Below are positions 1-10,918 of a stretch of 64,000 nucleotides of DNA, piece by piece. The notes under the pieces are model-generated. The model had not been told where the DNA came from. It saw only the letters and a list, made by a program, of their open reading frames with translations, and made no database searches. This DNA is from Bradysia coprophila (Eukaryota; Arthropoda; Insecta; Diptera; Sciaridae), in contig NW_023503501.1 of NCBI RefSeq assembly GCF_014529535.1, forward strand, positions 7,332,504-7,396,503, in the 5' to 3' direction. How positions within the stretch are numbered: the stretch's first letter is position 1; every line of letters starts with the position of its first letter. Made by a program: the position numbers and the translations under genes.

Positions 1-1518
1 CATGTTTTATCTAAGGACTGCCAGAACGTAGGAGCGTAAGAGGCTACAAATGTTCATTTTTCCGGCTATAATTTTTGTGTGCAGAAGGACTGCCGTTTAT
101 TCCGAACATATTTGTTGTGCACGACAGCGTATATTTCAGCATAATTATGATAATTATGGACCCTTAATTTAGCGTATTTACAAGCCAATAGTCGCGTTAA
201 TCGTATAGGTCAATCTCTCTCTTTTTAAAAAAGATGTCACTGCATCGAACTTCAATGTGCTAGGCGCGAGACTTTAAAATGGTTGACTACGATTTTCTTG
301 TATTTCACAAACATATTTTCACTATCCCACAACAGATGGCCCGACTGTCTATTCCATTTTTTGCTTTCAACGAAGGGATGAGATGGCGTTTGTATCGAAC
401 TTCCGTGCCACCGCACATCTGATTCGGTTATGTATCGCATTACCTCCTCACTATATTTACCTTGGAAAATAGCACTTCCCACTCAATTTCACACCCAAAT
501 CACATCCACTCTGAACTTAGTCAAATAAGGTTTAACGAAGAAAATCATCGTAAAGTCGTTAATCGTAACATGAGTGTGGTTTTTGAAACGTCAAATCACC
601 AACACAAAAATTTAGTGTCGGTTGTGAAAATTGAAATATTTTCGGTGATTTCGATGTGATTTAATACAGATTTTGTGCGAAAATGTGCTTCTTGTGTTTT
701 TTTAACAGTTCGCTTAGCGGTTGACATAAAATATTCGTCAAAACCTCCAAAATGATGAGAAATTTATTATGCCCAATCATGTAAACAAACAACAATATTG
801 TCGTTTGGTGCGATGTGAGGTTCAAAAGAGATGACTCAGGAGAAATAAAATGTCGGCGGTAATCTTAAAAATTAAGTTTTACCGGAAACGCTTTAGTTTA
901 AATGTGTGTACTAAACAGCCTCTATACAAACAAAAACCACTCCCCCGAGGAGAGTGTACGTTTCCGGTGAAATAAATTATACAATTCTCCCAATTTGAAA
1001 ATGGGTGCTGCTAATTATTTTGAAAATAACCACTCAATAGGTCTGTTCCAAGGCCATACGAATTGTCAAATTACTGTCAAATAACCTCAAATAACCCTAT
1101 CATTAATTAGACCAGACTTCCAGACCAGACTAGATTATTCAATCTCGACAATTCAATAAATTCACATTGTCACATGATGTATACTCACGAAGTTTCGATT
1201 GATAATTGTCTCAATTAAAATCTCTCAACGGCAAAATGTCCTTTCCTAAATAGTTCCACTTCAGTTTATTTAAATTTGTGATCCACGATTTCCTTACAAT
1301 TAGTACTTTAGTAGTAACGCATTCCCGATACGAGCCGATCTTTTGATCTTCTCTACTATCTTATAAGGCGTGAGACAATAGTCACTTTTCCGTCGACCAT
1401 GTCTCTACCGTAATGTTATAGAATGTGAAAATTTTGAAGGAAATTTGGTATAAATTGTGATTTGAACAGAGAACTTGTGGGAAGTGTCAAACGTCTAAAC
1501 AAAAGCATTTTTACGCTT
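1..1518. other. Gene-free flank with one repeat fragment
   Basis: No supportable gene. Reading frames here are short and lack splice or codon structure. Bases about 404-468 are an inverted copy of the start of the palindromic repeat at 17807-17946 (shared CTCCTCACTATATTTACC core), so part of this flank is transposon-derived. The rest is A+T-rich unique-looking sequence. Confidence 0.5.
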
Positions 1519-1642
1519 TACAACTCAATGATAAATGCTTTTTTAGGCACACGATGTGCATTGTCACACTCGGCCTACGGCCTCGAGTGACATGACAGTC
1601 TTCACATCTAGTCCCTAAAAAAGCATTTATCACTCGGTTGTA
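1519..1642. repeat. Hairpin (MITE-like) repeat
   Basis: Arms at 1520-1547 and 1613-1641 are inverted copies around AAATGCTTTTTTAGG. The loop contains a GC-richer inner palindrome (CGGCCTACGGCC). The size and palindromic form suit a non-autonomous DNA element. No target-site duplication was identified. Confidence 0.55.
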
Positions 1643-2166
1643 TAAATAACTATTACGATGGCCCAGGCAACGAAACTAAATATAGTTTCCATGAGTCCCA
1701 AACCGGACAATATCGTTGCAATGGACTTTGGCCCATTATACATTTTTCCACCATTTGTAGAATACATCGGCCGGCCGACTTCCGTCCTACTCATTTTGTA
1801 TTTCCAATAATTTCTCAATCAAACTTTCATCCTGGAATCCAATTTTTGCGCCTGTTTCGGTGCGTTTGGGACTAAACCTATCTTTAGTCCAAACGCACCG
1901 AGAGTCCAACGGGTATTTATAGTCTTCCTGTTTGATCTGATCAGAATCCCGCCGGATCGTATCCACGAATCTAATCCTAGTCTGATAATTTGTGGATGCC
2001 AACAGCGAACAGAAATACAGGAGTGTATAAGCACTGGGATAATAGATCGTGCCAGATTTGTACTTTCCGCTGATTAACAGTCGAAACCATAATCTTCGGA
2101 ACGTTGAACCAAACTTTCATGCGGTTCGTGTCGTTGTGCGTAGGCAAATCTCACGATATTGATAAT

Positions 2167-2367
2167 GCAGAGTAAAATAAACGAGGCAGGAGCGCTTGAT
2201 TTTCCTAGGGACCTGAATTATCTAGCATGCTTTGTCTTTTTCGAGTAAATTTTTTACTTTTTGATAGTGTTCATTTGAGTTCATTTTCATCAGTGTATTA
2301 TGTGTATTAGGTCCCTTATTTGACGTTCCAAACATGAACCGCTCCTGCCTGGTTTATTTTACTCTGC
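2167..2367. mobile_element. MITE with GCAGAGTAAAATAAAC terminal inverted repeats
   Basis: The element is about 201 bp and begins GCAGAGTAAAATAAAC, followed by a GGCAGGAGCG block. It ends with the reverse complement of this, with a few mismatches in the inner part. The same terminus recurs at 9958-9983 (single end) and bounds a larger element at 61446-62352, so this is an interspersed family. Confidence 0.7.
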
Positions 2368-2802
2368 CGTGAAACCACGTTATTCATCGACAGCAATTAT
2401 ATATGATTATTTTTCATTAGCGAAAAAAATTGTAATTTTATTATAAATGATAAATATCTGTAAAATCGGGAAATAATAATTTCTTTTCAGCAAGAATCTA
2501 TAGTCGCAAATTACTAAATAACACATTTCGATTATTATCCATCAATAGAATTCTATTGCCTTCCATTAACGACGTTTAGTTTTGAGCCCTAGATCGACCC
2601 TAATGAGGGTAAGCCTTATGTATATTTCGCCCGTCACACATCGTACAAAATCCAAATGAAGGTAATGGTGCTACTGCCACATGGAATAATATAAAATTTT
2701 GTCGAGAAGTCTGTCGTGACAGACAAGCGGAAAATAATTGTTTTTTCATACCTAAGACCCGAAAAGTGCGATTTCGTCGCACTTTTTTTTCGTCCAATAC
2801 GA

Positions 2803-2960
2803 AATAGTATGTTACATACCAAGGATCAAAAAGGTGTGTTTTAGACCCAGGTGGTGAAAACGTCCAGGGATGGAGCGACGCGAAGCGGAGCGGAGACTAA
2901 GGACGTTTTCACCACTGTGGTCTAAAACACACCTTTTTGATCCGTGGTTTGTATACTATT
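2803..2960. repeat. Hairpin repeat, arms of about 60 bp
   Basis: The left arm (2803-2865) and right arm (2901-2960) are inverted copies containing TCAAAAAGGTGTGTTTTAGA. A related sequence (GGACGTTTTCACCAC...) occurs at 38454-38560 with the same neighbouring GTGCGA/TCGCAC mini-palindrome found here at 2767-2782. This marks a dispersed family. Confidence 0.65.
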
Positions 2961-3033
2961 TTTCTTCCTGGAGTACCAAAGTCACATTCCGAACAAAACT
3001 GAACAACATACCGGTGCAAAAGCATTCCATATT

Positions 3034-3200
3034 AATGCCGAAAGTAATCCGTATGAATGCCTAAAGAAGTCCGTTCCGTGTGCATGTATTCTCACAAATG
3101 TCGAAAAATAAGCAATCTGTAGGAATGCCGAAAGACATCCGAATGAATGCCGAAAGCAGTCCGTATGAATGCTGAAAGCAATCCTTATGAATGCATTGTC
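3034..3200. repeat. Degenerate tandem repeat, period about 22 bp
   Basis: Repeated units resemble GAATGCCGAAAGCAGTCCGTAT with several substitutions and an interruption near 3080-3120. The reading frames here are made by the repeat and are not taken as genes. Confidence 0.6.
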
Positions 3201-3770
3201 ACAAAACACTAAAAACATTACATTCGCGTACATACAACAACTTGACACATTTGGGAAAGAATAAAGATAGGATCGAAAATGACATAAGCGGGAATGAAAA
3301 TTGAGAGAAAATAGTAGGGGAGAATGTTGCTCTTTCGGTACTAAATTTGGTGAGTGAATGTGACGGTTTTGGTACTACATGAAGAAAAATACTTTCTGCA
3401 ACTGCGCTGCGAAAACTGAACTTTTTTATGCGTGATTTGGGTGGCGATCGAATGGTCTTTTTTTCTCTGGTTTTCTATGTTTTACTAGTGGTGAAACGGA
3501 TTTTCATATATGTTTTTCGTCACTAGTTGTGAAATGGATTTCACCACTCCTTCTGAACATCTGAACCATTGAACGTAAATAAAAATTCTGCCCTGACCAA
3601 ATTTCGAACCACCGACACCAAAACCCAATGCTTATCGAGCAACACATCGAGTACATAAACGAAGTCTACTTGATCATTCATACCATATTTCGTTCATACA
3701 GTAGAATGTATGAGGTAGAATTATGTTTTGCATTTCAAAAGTTCATTTTTCGCAGCTGGTTGCAGAAAAC

Positions 3771-3878
3771 GTTGTATGCAACACTTTGCGAAAGTGGTAG
3801 TTTTTTTTTGTCACACGATGTGGTTCTCACATCACATCTAGTGAAAAAAACTACCACTTTTTGCAACTTGTTGCATAA
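3771..3878. repeat. Hairpin (MITE-like) repeat
   Basis: The left arm 3771-3809 and right arm 3841-3878 are inverted copies (GCGAAAGTGGTAG / CTACCACTTTTTGC). The loop holds ACACGATGTGG, similar to the loop of the hairpin at 1519-1642, so the two may be related. Confidence 0.55.
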
Positions 3879-4382
3879 ATAACTAGTTCGCACCACGGAC
3901 TAAAAGTATTTTTTAGCGTCTGAGAAGTTTCCAGACAGAGCCGAAGGCCTAGGTACGAAATGTACTATTTTTTTAATTCTTTTGTTGGCAAGTACCTTGA
4001 TTCTCGATACAACAATCAAGTTCTTCACTCATATTGGCGATATTTTAATTGATAAATTTATTACTTTGTTGCACTTTTGATTTAACACATTTATTAATAG
4101 CATTTAATTCTATGAATTAAGTCACAATTACTTCCACTTTTATTAACTATGTAAATCTATATGCACATGAGACAAGAGATTTGAAGGCTATACGAAATAC
4201 GCTACCGAGAAGATCCAGCTTGATCGAATGTATATTTAGTAGGTTTTTAAAGTCATCATGTTATTGTACAGAACAAAGAGGCATGAGATTTCGATGGATA
4301 AATTTGAAAACTGCCACCAAGTAAGGCAGGGAATATGAGTACTTTTTAACGCAACAATTTTCAAGTTGTCTCAGATTAAACA

Positions 4383-4482
4383 GGGATAAAAATTAAAGTC
4401 TCGTTTTCGTGTGTTTGTTGACCTCGGCTACGCCTCGGATCAACGAAAGTCACACGAAATCTCCTAATTTTATCCGTTTCAT
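4383..4482. repeat. Hairpin repeat, family member 1
   Basis: It contains the palindromic core GACCTCGGCTACGCCTCGGATC flanked by inverted AAGTCTCGTTTTCGTGTG / CACACGAAATCTCC arms. A close relative lies at 45530-45626. The CCTCGGC-x-CGCC core is G+C-rich compared with its surroundings. Confidence 0.6.
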
Positions 4483-4632
4483 CCCTAGTATTATAAAATA
4501 TTACAGTTGTGTCAAGTTTCACTACCCTCACCGATGCTTGAAGTCCGTTGAATGAGTGTGTGTAACAAAATTGATGGCACTTTCAGAACCTTGACAGAAA
4601 TAATACCTCTGGGGTGGTGCGCCGACAATGTT

Positions 4633-4640
4633 TATAAAAG
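4633..4640 (+). promoter_or_regulatory. Candidate TATA box (TATAAAAG)
   Basis: TATAAAAG lies 53 bases before the ATG at 4693, so initiation would be expected near 4665. The identical octamer precedes the knottin-like gene at 5005, which suggests the two could share a promoter type. Confidence 0.4.
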
Positions 4641-4692
4641 CCAGATAATTTCGTGACGCAATACAGAACCCCTTGCAACGATCAAGAATTCA

Positions 4693-4890
4693 ATGGAAAA
4701 GTTGATTAAATTTCCGAAATATATTGTTTGCTTACTTCTGTATCCGTTGCTTTTTTTCCATTTCCGACAGGCAAAGGTCAATTTGTGGCTATTCTATAAA
4801 TGTAATGTTCGTTTCCGTTGTTGTCATAAAAATTTCCCGAGCTACACCCTCAGTATGAATGTGAACACAAGTGTGCTCATCTGTAAATAA
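4693..4890 (+). CDS. Possible small secreted peptide
   Basis: I do not recognise this 65-residue frame. Residues 1-27 have a hydrophobic stretch (IVCLLLYPLLFFHF) that could be a signal peptide. The remainder is basic and has four cysteines, including a CC pair. A TATAAAAG box lies 53 bases upstream and the stop codon is followed immediately by AATAAA (about 4886), so a compact single-exon transcript is possible. It lies directly upstream of the cysteine-rich repeat gene and might be a distant or decayed relative, but its cysteine spacing does not match that repeat. The frame could also be chance. Confidence 0.3.
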   Translation: MEKLIKFPKYIVCLLLYPLLFFHFRQAKVNLWLFYKCNVRFRCCHKNFPSYTLSMNVNTSVLICK

Positions 4891-5004
4891 AATGCCAGGT
4901 AGTAACAAACTTTTCGATAAGTAAATATCGTGTGTCTGTTCGATCTTCACGATAACAAACAAAACACATTAAACAGAATACTGAAATGAGTATCGTTGTT
5001 TCCC

Positions 5005-5012
5005 TATAAAAG
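5005..5012 (+). promoter_or_regulatory. TATA box of the cysteine-knot repeat gene
   Basis: TATAAAAG lies 74 bases before the start codon at 5086. Initiation about 30 bases downstream (near 5036-5045) would give a 5' leader of about 45 bases. Confidence 0.5.
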
Positions 5013-5085
5013 TTAATTCGATTTTTTTTTCTTCCACTTTGACTCGATATCAGTCGTGTTGAAGACAAGTTTAAAGTAAAGGACA

Positions 5086-6137
5086 ATGTTTGAAAACATC
5101 AACGGCGCATTGACTGTGTTCATAGTCACGATTTTCACAATAAAAAGTGTTCATGCAACAAAGGCTAAATGTGGCTCGACAGGAGCGTTTGTAGGCACCT
5201 TTTCGTAAATCGTATATTAGATTTGGAACCAAAATAATTTATAATTTTCTGAAATAGTGTGGTAGAGGACCGAACAGCGTAGATTGTTGTGACGGTTTCT
5301 TCTGCGACATAGCAACGGACGATTCTTACGCACGTTGTGCACCAAATTGTGGATCATCTGGAGCATTTGTAAGTTTTTTAGTTAAAACATATCGCTTGAA
5401 CCTTCTGAAGCATTACACCTCGCCCAATTATAGTGTGGCAGAGGACCGAACAGAGTAGATTGTTGTGACGGTTTCTTCTGCGACATAGCACCGGACGATT
5501 CTTACGCACGTTGTACACCAAATTGTGGATCATCTGGAGCATTTGTAGGTTTTTAAGTTAAAACAGATCGCTTGAACCTTCCGAATCATTACACTTCGCC
5601 CAATTATAGTGTGGCAGAGGACCGAACAGAGTAGATTGTTGTGACGGTTTCTTCTGCGACATAGCACCGGACGATTCTTACGCACGTTGTACACCAAATT
5701 GTGGAGCATCTGGAGCATTTGTAAGATACGGCAGTGTTCAAAATTTAAGAAGTTTCCTAAAAACGTCTCTTGTTTCTAATAGTGCGGAAGAGGACCGAAC
5801 AGGAAAGATTGCTGTCCAGGCTATCATTGCAAGATTGCTCCTGATGATACTTACGCATATTGTGAGAAAGACAACGATTGTGGCACAACCGGACAACTTG
5901 TAAGTAGAGATTTTATTGGAAAATGTTAGTTGGACAGACGATAGGATCGAGACTCAGACTGTGCTTTCTAGCCGAATCAAATTTATTACTTTTCCTGTTT
6001 CTGAACTGAACATTTTCCTCTTTTTTTAGTGTGGAAGGGGACCGAACAGAAAAGAGTGCTGTGCAGGATACTACTGTTTGATTGCTTGGAATGACAGGTT
6101 CTCACTTTGCATTCCCAACAAGTGCAGACGGGTGTAA
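5086..6137 (+). CDS. Secreted protein with five cystine-knot-like repeats
   Basis: Six coding exons (5086-5190, 5258-5368, 5434-5544, 5610-5720, 5783-5899, 6030-6137) give a 220-residue protein; every intron is GT...AG and phase 0. Residues 1-24 form a signal peptide ending near SVHA. The mature part is five units with cysteine spacing C-x6-C-x8-CC-x4-C-x10-C, the six-cysteine pattern of inhibitor-cystine-knot (knottin) folds. Each intron falls between the first and second cysteine of a unit, after GAF or QL and before CGRGPN. Exons 2-4 are nearly identical and exons 5-6 are more diverged; one extra cysteine is left at the C terminus. AATAAA follows at 6166. Extracellular location is well supported. 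The target is unknown: protease or channel inhibitor, antimicrobial, and structural roles all remain possible. No single frame exceeds about 40 codons, so ORF scans miss it. Confidence 0.8.
5258..5720 (+). repeat. Tandem 176-bp exon-intron duplication
   Basis: Exon 2 plus intron 2 (5258-5433) and exon 3 plus intron 3 (5434-5609) are each 176 bp and almost identical, introns included. Exon 4 (5610-5720) begins a third copy. Intronic similarity shows recent duplication of genomic DNA, not convergence of protein repeats. Confidence 0.85.
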
Positions 6138-6896
6138 ATAACTTCAATTACGAGAAGAGAATGAAAATAAAAAATAATTTCAGAGCGACCGAGATCTTTT
6201 TGCGACAAAACACTAAAACTCGTAATATAAATGAGCTTTAGAATTCTAATTTTGAGTGAATGAATGGGGTAACAAATGAACGATTGGACATGAACGTGAT
6301 TCAACGCTGCGTTTGTTGACCCTTCTCAATTTCCATCATGGCCACTTTTAAGCGTGTATTTTACACATTGTGTGTAAAAACTTTTTAAAAGTGTGTATTT
6401 TACACACTTTTATGTTTGCACAAAAAATTTGTAATTACACACTTTTTTCCAAAACTGAGAATTGATTTTCACATAAAAAAGACCAGCCACTGTGAGCTTG
6501 AACCAACTTTTAGTCAAAGTATTTACACATGAGATTTTTTTCCTGGAATTGGTCTATTAGGGCCCCACTATTATTGTTATGAAGAAAATAAATTATCACA
6601 GCCGGATCTTTTTTCAATTTCGACCAATTTTGTGGTATAAAGCGACCTTCATGAACTCTGACTCCTACTAAACACTTGTGAGTGAAGTTTTTTTATGACC
6701 TGTTTTATTTAGTCGTATCCCGTGCTTTTCTAATGAAACCGTACAAGCTCAATTTCATAAGAAAATATTGGCAATTTACCTGTTTAAGGGTATTAAATTC
6801 GCGATAATCGTAAAAAAAAGTCCAAAAAAATTTGCAACCGATTCCAGGGGCGCATGTATTTTCTGAAAGATATTGAGCCTTAATAAAATTTTCTAG

Positions 6897-7088
6897 AACA
6901 AACTACGCCGAAAAAATAGGTCTCCGGGCAGCGCAACGATCATTTGTACAAAATTACATAATACATTGAATAGTAAAAGACAAATAGATGTATAACTATA
7001 GCCGCCTACTCTAACCAAAGTAATTTTCAATTTGTACAAATTAGGTCTGCGCAGCCCGGAGACCCATTTTTTCTGCATAGTTTGTTCT
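6897..7088. repeat. Hairpin nested in the 3-kb element
   Basis: The arms AACAAACTACGCCGAAAAAA... and ...TTTTTTCTGCATAGTTTGTT are inverted copies, including the block GGTCTCCGGGC / GCCCGGAGACC. The reading frame across it is a repeat artefact. Confidence 0.6.
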
Positions 7089-7916
7089 ACACGGAAAACT
7101 CATATATGCACCCCAGACGAAGAAATCGGGAACAGCTTTACGATTATAGAACATTAGTTGTGTGCTGCATATTGATCTGAGGATCATACAATGCCCGCCT
7201 AATGAATATTGTTGTTGTGTGCTGGATATTATTTTTCAGCGTGCAGGTCTTAGCTGTATGCCTGTTTTATAATATAAAATGACGCCATTTTTTTCAATTC
7301 AATAAACAGCCTAATTTATCGTTTAATAGAAGAAATTGATTTAATTAACTTTATCAATTTTATTTGCATTAGCAAAAAAAAAAAAAACAAAAAAACTTTT
7401 TCAAAAATTTTTTTTTTTTATTTGCAATTTTATTATTATTATTTGTTATTAGCCGTAGATTTATATTTAAATTCATCATATTAAATTGCTAACAGATTTT
7501 TTTTTTGCTTACGTTTTTTCCGGTCACCCACCCAAGTACGGACCGCGACCATCGATGCTTAACCTCAGTTTCTGACTGCCAACGACTTTACCACTGCTGC
7601 TATACTGCTTGCATATAGTGGCAGTCTTATTTCAAACCGTTGTTACTTTGCTTTATGCAGCACACAGGCATATTTATACCTGCATGCTGAATATTGACTA
7701 AATGAATAAAGTCGTCCGTATTTAGAATGGGTTATGCAACAACATTTAATTGAATTTATTTTCTATGAAATGTAGTACTTCTGCCCACTAAGCAATGTCA
7801 TCGGATATTATTATTTTAATTCTGAGCCTGGTTCTGAATTAGAGGTTTTTTCAATCGTTCTACAAAAAAACTGTTCACATTAATAGTGAGCATCTATTAC
7901 GCGAATTAATAAATTA

Positions 7917-8219
7917 AGATTGGTTCACCTAGTTTGTGTATATTACGTAGGTGGAAGCACGGGGTTTCAGGGGGTTTCGAACATTTAGTTTTTTCATGTT
8001 GCAGATATTGCAGTGTCAAATTCTGTCCAAGATGTGACATATTTGCAAGGTATTGGCCTTTTTCACAAAGTATAATCAGCGTAACCTTCGTAAAAAGAAT
8101 CTTGAATCTGACAAGAGCACGTGTGCCAACGTGTAAAAAACAAATGTTCAAAACCCCCTGCTGAACCGTGGCGATCCTCTTGTCAAACGGACAGTACATA
8201 AACAAATTCCATCATTTAT
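7917..8219 (+). repeat. Dispersed repeat R, copy 1
   Basis: This segment of about 300 bp is nearly identical to 18301-18609 in the opposite orientation. A more diverged relative lies at about 10030-10440, and fragments are likely near 50060-50150 and 52600-52660. Copies 1 and 2 share an intact cysteine-containing frame of about 76-88 codons, but the opposite strand is equally open and no other coding sign exists, so it is treated as a repeat. Confidence 0.7.
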
Positions 8220-9587
8220 TGCTGAATACCACCAACTATTTCTGTTAACATTTCAAAAGCCTTTAACACCGAAAATGGATTTAAAAGTTCGTTCGTCAAA
8301 ATTTCTATTGAAATACATAAATGTAACATTATCATTGCATATTAATTCGGTAAAAATAGAAATAACTTTAAATGAAGGAATAAAATTAGATTTGATAATC
8401 ATCTTTATGCGTATGTTCTTTTATTTCATTAAAACAATAAATTTATTGTTGCATAGTCCATTCTAAATACAGACGACTTTATTCATTTAGTCAATATTCA
8501 GCATGCAGGTATAGTTCGATAGTACCATTTAGTCAATATTCGGCATGCAGGTAAAGTTAAGTAATACATCCCACAACTAATTTGAAGATATAATTCAGCA
8601 CACAGCAAATATATACCTGGGAACCTCACAATATTCCTACGAGCTGAATAATATTGTTGCCGGAACTATATTTTGAAAATATTCATATTACATGTTTATT
8701 GTAATACAACACACGGGAACATTATTCAGTCTGCAGCAAATATATGCAGCACACAACAAATGTCGAATTTGCCGAATTTTCCGTGTAGAATATATTATTG
8801 AGGCTCAATATCTTTCAGAAAAAAGCGCCCCTGGAATCTGTTGCAACTTTTTTTGTACTGAAAGTGTCTGGAGTCGATTTTAACTTTTTATCCAGACCGA
8901 ATTACTACTTGCAACAACTCAACATTTTCCAACAATAAAGACTCCACAAACTATTTTTTTAAGTTAATATAAACTTGCACGGGCGATTTTTGTGAAAAAT
9001 TTCGAGTTTTCGTACATGCCTCCAGAACCTATGGATCATTTCAAAAAGAAAATATTTTTCCCAGAATATATAAGATCCTATATTCGCCTATGTCCGATTT
9101 TTTTTAGGAATTTTTGAGTTGAAAAACCACTTTTTTAGAGTAAATCACATGCAATTTTTTCATGTAATAGCTCATTTTAAAGGTATTTGAAAGGGTCGTG
9201 CAGCAAGACTCGTGCTGACAGTTTTCAATAAATTACAAAATTCGTAAAAAAAGATTAAAGTGTTTCATTACAAAATAAAAACGTTTTTGGTAATTTCAGA
9301 AAAAGTGTGTAATCGCAAAAAGGTAATTACACACTTTTTTGTAGGGCATTTAAAAAAAAAGTGTGTAAAAAGTCAAAAACCTTAAAAGTGGCCATGATTT
9401 CCATTCTTACAGCGTGAACTATTATGACCAGCAAATCCAAATTTTGCTTTATTTGAATAGAGCTCATGTAGCTGTAAGACACTGCACCGTTAATTATTGT
9501 AGCGACAGTCATCAATAGGTTGTGGTATTTTTTGTAGTTGATAAACTGGACAAGAGTATCGCCACCGGCTTCGAGTGAGTTTTGATA

Positions 9588-9690
9588 TTTGCACGGCGCC
9601 AAAACAACGCATTTTTCAACTACGTAAAAGGTGAACTCGCACACGATTTTTCGATACCAACATTTTACATTTTACCACCTTTTACGTAGT
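9588..9690. repeat. Repeat related to the hairpin at 56608-56811
   Basis: The segment with CAACGCATTTTTCAACTACG, then GGTGAACTCGCACACGATTT, occurs again in inverted form at 56715-56795. An inverted partner (ACCTTTTACGTAG) closes a short hairpin here. Confidence 0.6.
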
Positions 9691-9695
9691 TTAAA

Positions 9696-9904
9696 AAGAA
9701 CAGGTTAAAACACTTTCGAGTTGATCACGAAGGCGGTGTGATCAAAATTTTCCTGTAGTGCCAACTAGGTTTGGAAAATTTTATATGACGATTTCAACTT
9801 AACAAAAAAAAAGTTTTCAAGTTGACTTTTCAAACAATATACATGTCTGAATTGTCAAGATTTGTGTTTCACCCGCCTTCGTAAGTGTCTTAACCTGTTC
9901 TTTC
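9696..9904. repeat. Hairpin (MITE-like) element
   Basis: The left end AAAGAACAGGTTAAAACACTT is matched by the inverted right end at about 9870-9904, with internal GAAGGCGG / CCGCCTTCG. It is A+T-rich, with no frame of note. Confidence 0.6.
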
Positions 9905-10029
9905 AGAACCTTGGTTTAAGTTCGTTCTTTTGTCATCCGAGGACGAAGAATGGATCGCTCCTGCCTGGATTCACTCTGTCGTGATATTGTCGTCATACGT
10001 TGTTGACAAATTCGAGATTTTCTAATTGG

Positions 10030-10440
10030 AAGGATACGCAGATTGCCTGGTGAAAAAGGACTTCACCTAGCACATATTAAAGACCTTGGACAAATATTTG
10101 ACATTGCATTGTGGGCAACATCGAGCCAAATCTATTTCCAGCCTAGAAATTCTAGTGTTATTGATTGTTGAAATATGATTATGGTAGATTAAGGAATTTG
10201 TTAATGTAGAGTCCGTTTGACAAGTGTATCGCCACGTTGCCACGCGTCCTGCTGTCAAATTCAAGTTTTTTTTATAGGAAGGTGAAACAGTTTGCTTGGT
10301 GAAAAATGACCTTGCACAGACCTTGATCAGGATTTGACATTGCAATATCTGCAACATAAAAAAACTAAATTTCAAAACCCTCTAAAAACCAGTGCTTCCA
10401 TCTACGTAGGAAATACATACTAGGCGAGGCAATCTTAATT
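10030..10440. repeat. Diverged copies of dispersed repeat R
   Basis: Two partly overlapping, degenerate matches to repeat R lie here. They share TTTGACATTGCA, GCAACAT, CTACGTA and the CAATCTTAATT end. Substitutions and gaps break the frame seen in the better copies, indicating an older insertion. Confidence 0.5.
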
Positions 10441-10918
10441 CATTAATATAGACTATTGAGATACGAAGACGAACGTACTTCTTTCATGAACCATTATACG
10501 TTTTTGTTTCATCAACAAAAGTTTTATAGGCTATTGACAGTCAACGATATGATATTTTTCATGCCTTGGGGCCAAAATCGAGGTTAATTTTGGAAAATTT
10601 CTCTCAATTTTTTCCCTCTGCATAAAATTTTTGGAATCACTTCGTTCGAGCTACAACTCGCGGAAATAGCACATCGTCCAAACCAAATACACAAATAACT
10701 ATTTCGTTTGTGTTTGAAATTTCGCACACAAATTTCAAGTGAGATCCGCCGTGAAAAATAATGAAAAAAGTGAAAAACGCATAGCCCCCCGACTAATATT
10801 TTGACATAAAATGTGCTGAGGATGACAGTTGTGTCTCAATAATTATTCGAATAATTGATTTTGAGTTAGTCGGTTAGTTTGTCTGGATTTTTGACGATTT
10901 TTTTTGCAAATCGAAATT

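Larger units (their letters stand above)
6337..9396. mobile_element. 3.06-kb hAT-like non-autonomous element with 8-bp target duplication
   Basis: The termini are inverted copies starting CATGGCCACTTTTAAG and running into GTGTGTAAAA-type repeats. The direct repeat ATTTCCAT occurs at 6329-6336 and again at 9397-9404, immediately outside the termini: a perfect 8-bp target-site duplication, as made by hAT transposases. No transposase frame is present. Inside are nested inverted repeats: 6826-6884 with 8787-8848, a hairpin at 6897-7088, and 7670-7735 with 8463-8520. A dispersed repeat lies at 7917-8219. The element seems to be a stack of palindromic elements inside one another. Confidence 0.75.

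Noticed and set aside
7934-8164. Cysteine-rich 76-codon frame
   Set aside because: Part of a dispersed repeat present elsewhere. The opposite strand is equally open, and no signal peptide or promoter is seen.
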